From positions 1 to 52,088 of the forward strand of contig JABDDZ010000004.1 in NCBI GenBank assembly GCA_013287335.1: a stretch of 52,088 nt of DNA, given 5' to 3'. Positions 50,703-52,088 of the stretch are shown here, piece by piece. The notes under the pieces were generated by a model. That model was given only the letters and a program-made list of their open reading frames with translations, had not been told where the DNA came from and did no database searches. Position numbers and translations under genes: made by a program. The number at the start of each line of letters is the position of its first letter. Within the stretch, counting starts at the first letter, position 1. This DNA is from Chlamydiota bacterium (lineage in GTDB: Bacteria > Chlamydiota > Chlamydiia > Chlamydiales > JAAKFR01).

Positions 50703-51347
50703 TTAGCCAAACTTTGTGCTCTTCATGAGGTAGTTGGCGGTGATGGGGCCGAGGGGAGTGAGTTTTAAATTTTTGGGGAGGGAGCCGTAGAGTTGCAAAA
50801 ATGCATCCACCGTCGATGGGCTTGTAAAAATAATCTCTTCAAAGTTTTTAAGATCGGGGGGAGGAAGTTCTTTATTTGGGATAGTAGTATAGAGAGCGAC
50901 CGCATGATATTTAATATTTTTTTGAATAAAAAAATCGGTGATAATGTTTCGAGAAAGAGCCGAATGGGGATAAAAAAAACAATCTTCGGTTTTTAGGGGC
51001 AGTTCTTCTATGAGCTTGACAACCCCCTCAGCTGTTGCAACCTCAGCCTGATGTGCAACATCCACCCCCTTTTCTTTTAAGCTTAGAGTTGTTGCACTTC
51101 CAATAGAGATTATCTTCATTTTTTGAAAGTTAGCTTTTTCTTGCGGAGTCAAAAGATTTACCAGACAAAAAACTGCCTGACGGCTTGTAACAAGAAGATA
51201 GGAAGACTCCAGAAACCCCTCTAGTGAGTCAATAGCGAGTTTTTTTGTCTGGATGATGGGAAAGTGAAAGAGCTCCTTTTGGTTTTGAGAGAAACGAGCA
51301 GGGTCATGACCTAGATATAAAATTTTTTTCTTGTCTTCACATTTCAT
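50703..51347 (-). CDS. hemD: Uroporphyrinogen-III synthase
   Basis: Closes hydroxymethylbilane to uroporphyrinogen III in haem synthesis. The 214-residue protein has the weakly conserved but recognisable family plan. LLVTSRQAVFCLVNLL and MKIISIGSATTLSLKEKGV are in the first lobe. In the second lobe are VALYTTIP, FEEIIFTSPSTVDAFLQLYG and TPLGPITANYLMK, which end the fold. HemD varies greatly in sequence, so this rests on those motifs and on the nearby hemC (51857). It is slightly shorter than average. The divergent gene at 51404 shares its promoter gap. Confidence 0.85.
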   Translation of the reverse strand: MKCEDKKKILYLGHDPARFSQNQKELFHFPIIQTKKLAIDSLEGFLESSYLLVTSRQAVFCLVNLLTPQEKANFQKMKIISIGSATTLSLKEKGVDVAHQAEVATAEGVVKLIEELPLKTEDCFFYPHSALSRNIITDFFIQKNIKYHAVALYTTIPNKELPPPDLKNFEEIIFTSPSTVDAFLQLYGSLPKNLKLTPLGPITANYLMKSTKFG

Positions 51348-51403
51348 TTATGGTAACTTCACATTTATGATGAAATTTTTCAATTAAAAAAGGAGATATC
51401 GGT

Positions 51404-51844
51404 ATGTCCCAAGCACCAGCAACACCCCAATCAGGTAGCCATAGCTATCTAGATAGTATCAAAAATAGAGGACTTTCCTTATGGGAAGGTAGTAAAAGAC
51501 AGTATGTCAAAATAGAAGCCGGATGCACCCTTGGAAAAGTTGCCCTCTTTGCAGGCCTCTTTTTCTGTTTTGCGTTCACATCGATCGTTACAGTGGCACT
51601 GGTTACTTCTTTTTCTGCAGCTGGGCAAGTCTTTTATGTCGTTTTTAGCGTAGGGGCTGTTTTAAGTCTCATCGTCTTTATTCTTGCTATGCTAAAAAAC
51701 AGTTTCCCCGAACTTCCCATCTTCAAATCCTCTAAACCTGACACTCTCTCCCAAGGAATTCAGCGCGCCGGAGAAAATATAACCCACGCTGTTGTGGCAG
51801 AAGGCGAGAAGCTTGTTGAACTCATTGATAATAACGTGCAATGA
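51404..51844 (+). CDS. Small membrane protein, Inc-like topology
   Basis: The 146-residue product has a polar N-terminal part of about 40 residues, two closely spaced membrane segments (about residues 44-105, VALFAGLFFCFAFTSIVTVA and then AGQVFYVVFSVGAVLSLIVF) and a polar C-terminal helix (SQGIQRAGENITHAVVAEGE). A strong ribosome binding site (AGGAGA) precedes the ATG. The two-hairpin plan is compatible with an inclusion-membrane protein, but the short length and lack of a recognisable domain leave this open. It sits alone between hemD (divergent) and hemC (convergent). Confidence 0.6.
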   Translation: MSQAPATPQSGSHSYLDSIKNRGLSLWEGSKRQYVKIEAGCTLGKVALFAGLFFCFAFTSIVTVALVTSFSAAGQVFYVVFSVGAVLSLIVFILAMLKNSFPELPIFKSSKPDTLSQGIQRAGENITHAVVAEGEKLVELIDNNVQ

Positions 51845-51856
51845 GGTAGCCCTAAA

Positions 51857-52088
51857 TCACAAACTCTCATGAATAAAAGCAAAGAGAGTTTCCATCTGTT
51901 TATCCTCTTCTTTGGCGATCACAGCTAGCCTCCCCTGAAGGGGGGCTGTCTCTCCTGGTAGTTTGATGCGGTTTAGGCCTGTCAGTTTAAGGCGGATTAA
52001 GGCTGCCTCCGCAATAATTGCGCCATCTATTTGCCCAGAAAAAAGCAGTTCTAACCGCTCCCCGATTGTCCCTCGGATTTCAATGCAC
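51857..52088 (-). CDS. hemC: Porphobilinogen deaminase, C-terminal end (5' part outside window)
   Basis: The last 76 codons of a gene read leftwards from the window edge. The visible sequence IEIRGTIGERLELLFSGQID, then GAIIAEAALIRLKLTGLNRI and LPGETAPLQGRLAVIAKEED, fits domain 2 and the return to domain 1 of HemC, which joins four porphobilinogens into hydroxymethylbilane. The protein stops at HESL, where other HemC proteins go on with about 90 residues of domain 3, including the cysteine that binds the dipyrromethane cofactor. From memory the chlamydial HemC is short too. The stop codon is TGA (complement of 51857-51859). Confidence 0.85.
   Translation of the reverse strand, partial: CIEIRGTIGERLELLFSGQIDGAIIAEAALIRLKLTGLNRIKLPGETAPLQGRLAVIAKEEDKQMETLFAFIHESL

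Overview
The window comes from a member of the order Chlamydiales outside the genus Chlamydia (an 'environmental' chlamydia). The evidence is gene content and order: rsmH-ftsL-ftsI-murE-amiA, a short hypothetical plus a TPR protein, dnaA, a bactofilin, nqrBCDE, gcvH, lplA, clpC, mnmA, two ptsN-type genes, dut, accD, sodA and hemC. From memory, this follows the CT267-CT299 stretch of Chlamydia trachomatis, with extra genes inserted. Two-hairpin Inc-like membrane proteins and an NTT-family nucleotide transporter fit the same group. GC looks to be in the low-to-mid 40s by eye. I cannot fix the genus without a database.

Layout. 1-3.7 kb: the 3' end of a shikimate dehydrogenase gene, three tandem Inc-like paralogues, and a kinase-fold protein whose catalytic loop is degraded. 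3.7-7.4 kb: lepA, gnd and tRNA-Arg(CCU). 7.4-12.7 kb: an overlapping cell-wall/division operon read leftwards. 12.8-17.4 kb: a TPR pair, an Inc-like/NADAR fusion, dnaA and bactofilin. 17.4-22.9 kb: an accessory block with a DUF4143 ATPase, a secreted FKBP-type isomerase, a small Cys-rich exported protein and an Inc-like/F-box protein. A 37-bp direct repeat flanks its middle two genes. 22.9-28.1 kb: comF and a 1504-residue AsmA-like protein. 28.2-32.1 kb: the Na+-NQR B-E operon. 32.2-37 kb: gcvH, a CBM9/DOMON-like protein, a PpiD/SurA-like protein and lplA. 37.1-44.1 kb: clpC, an NTT transporter divergent from a LysR regulator, and a secreted S9 peptidase. 44.1-52.1 kb: mnmA, two tandem Inc-like paralogues, ptsN-type genes, dut, accD, sodA, hemD, a small membrane protein and the 3' end of hemC.

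How the genes fit together. The housekeeping genes cover peptidoglycan and division, replication initiation, sodium-pumping respiration, lipoate metabolism, proteolysis and tetrapyrrole synthesis. Between them sit eight proteins with one or two pairs of closely spaced hydrophobic segments, the usual look of chlamydial inclusion-membrane (Inc) proteins. Two of these carry recognisable host-directed domains, F-box and NADAR. Three carry a shared C-terminal motif that faintly recalls SH2.

The non-coding space holds at least three families of short palindromic repeats, mostly at gene ends. One hairpin family shows a compensatory base-pair change between copies. Between the two Inc-like paralogues near 46 kb there is a decayed copy of the 3' end of the neighbouring ptsN-type gene. 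That remnant records how the Inc-like pair was duplicated.
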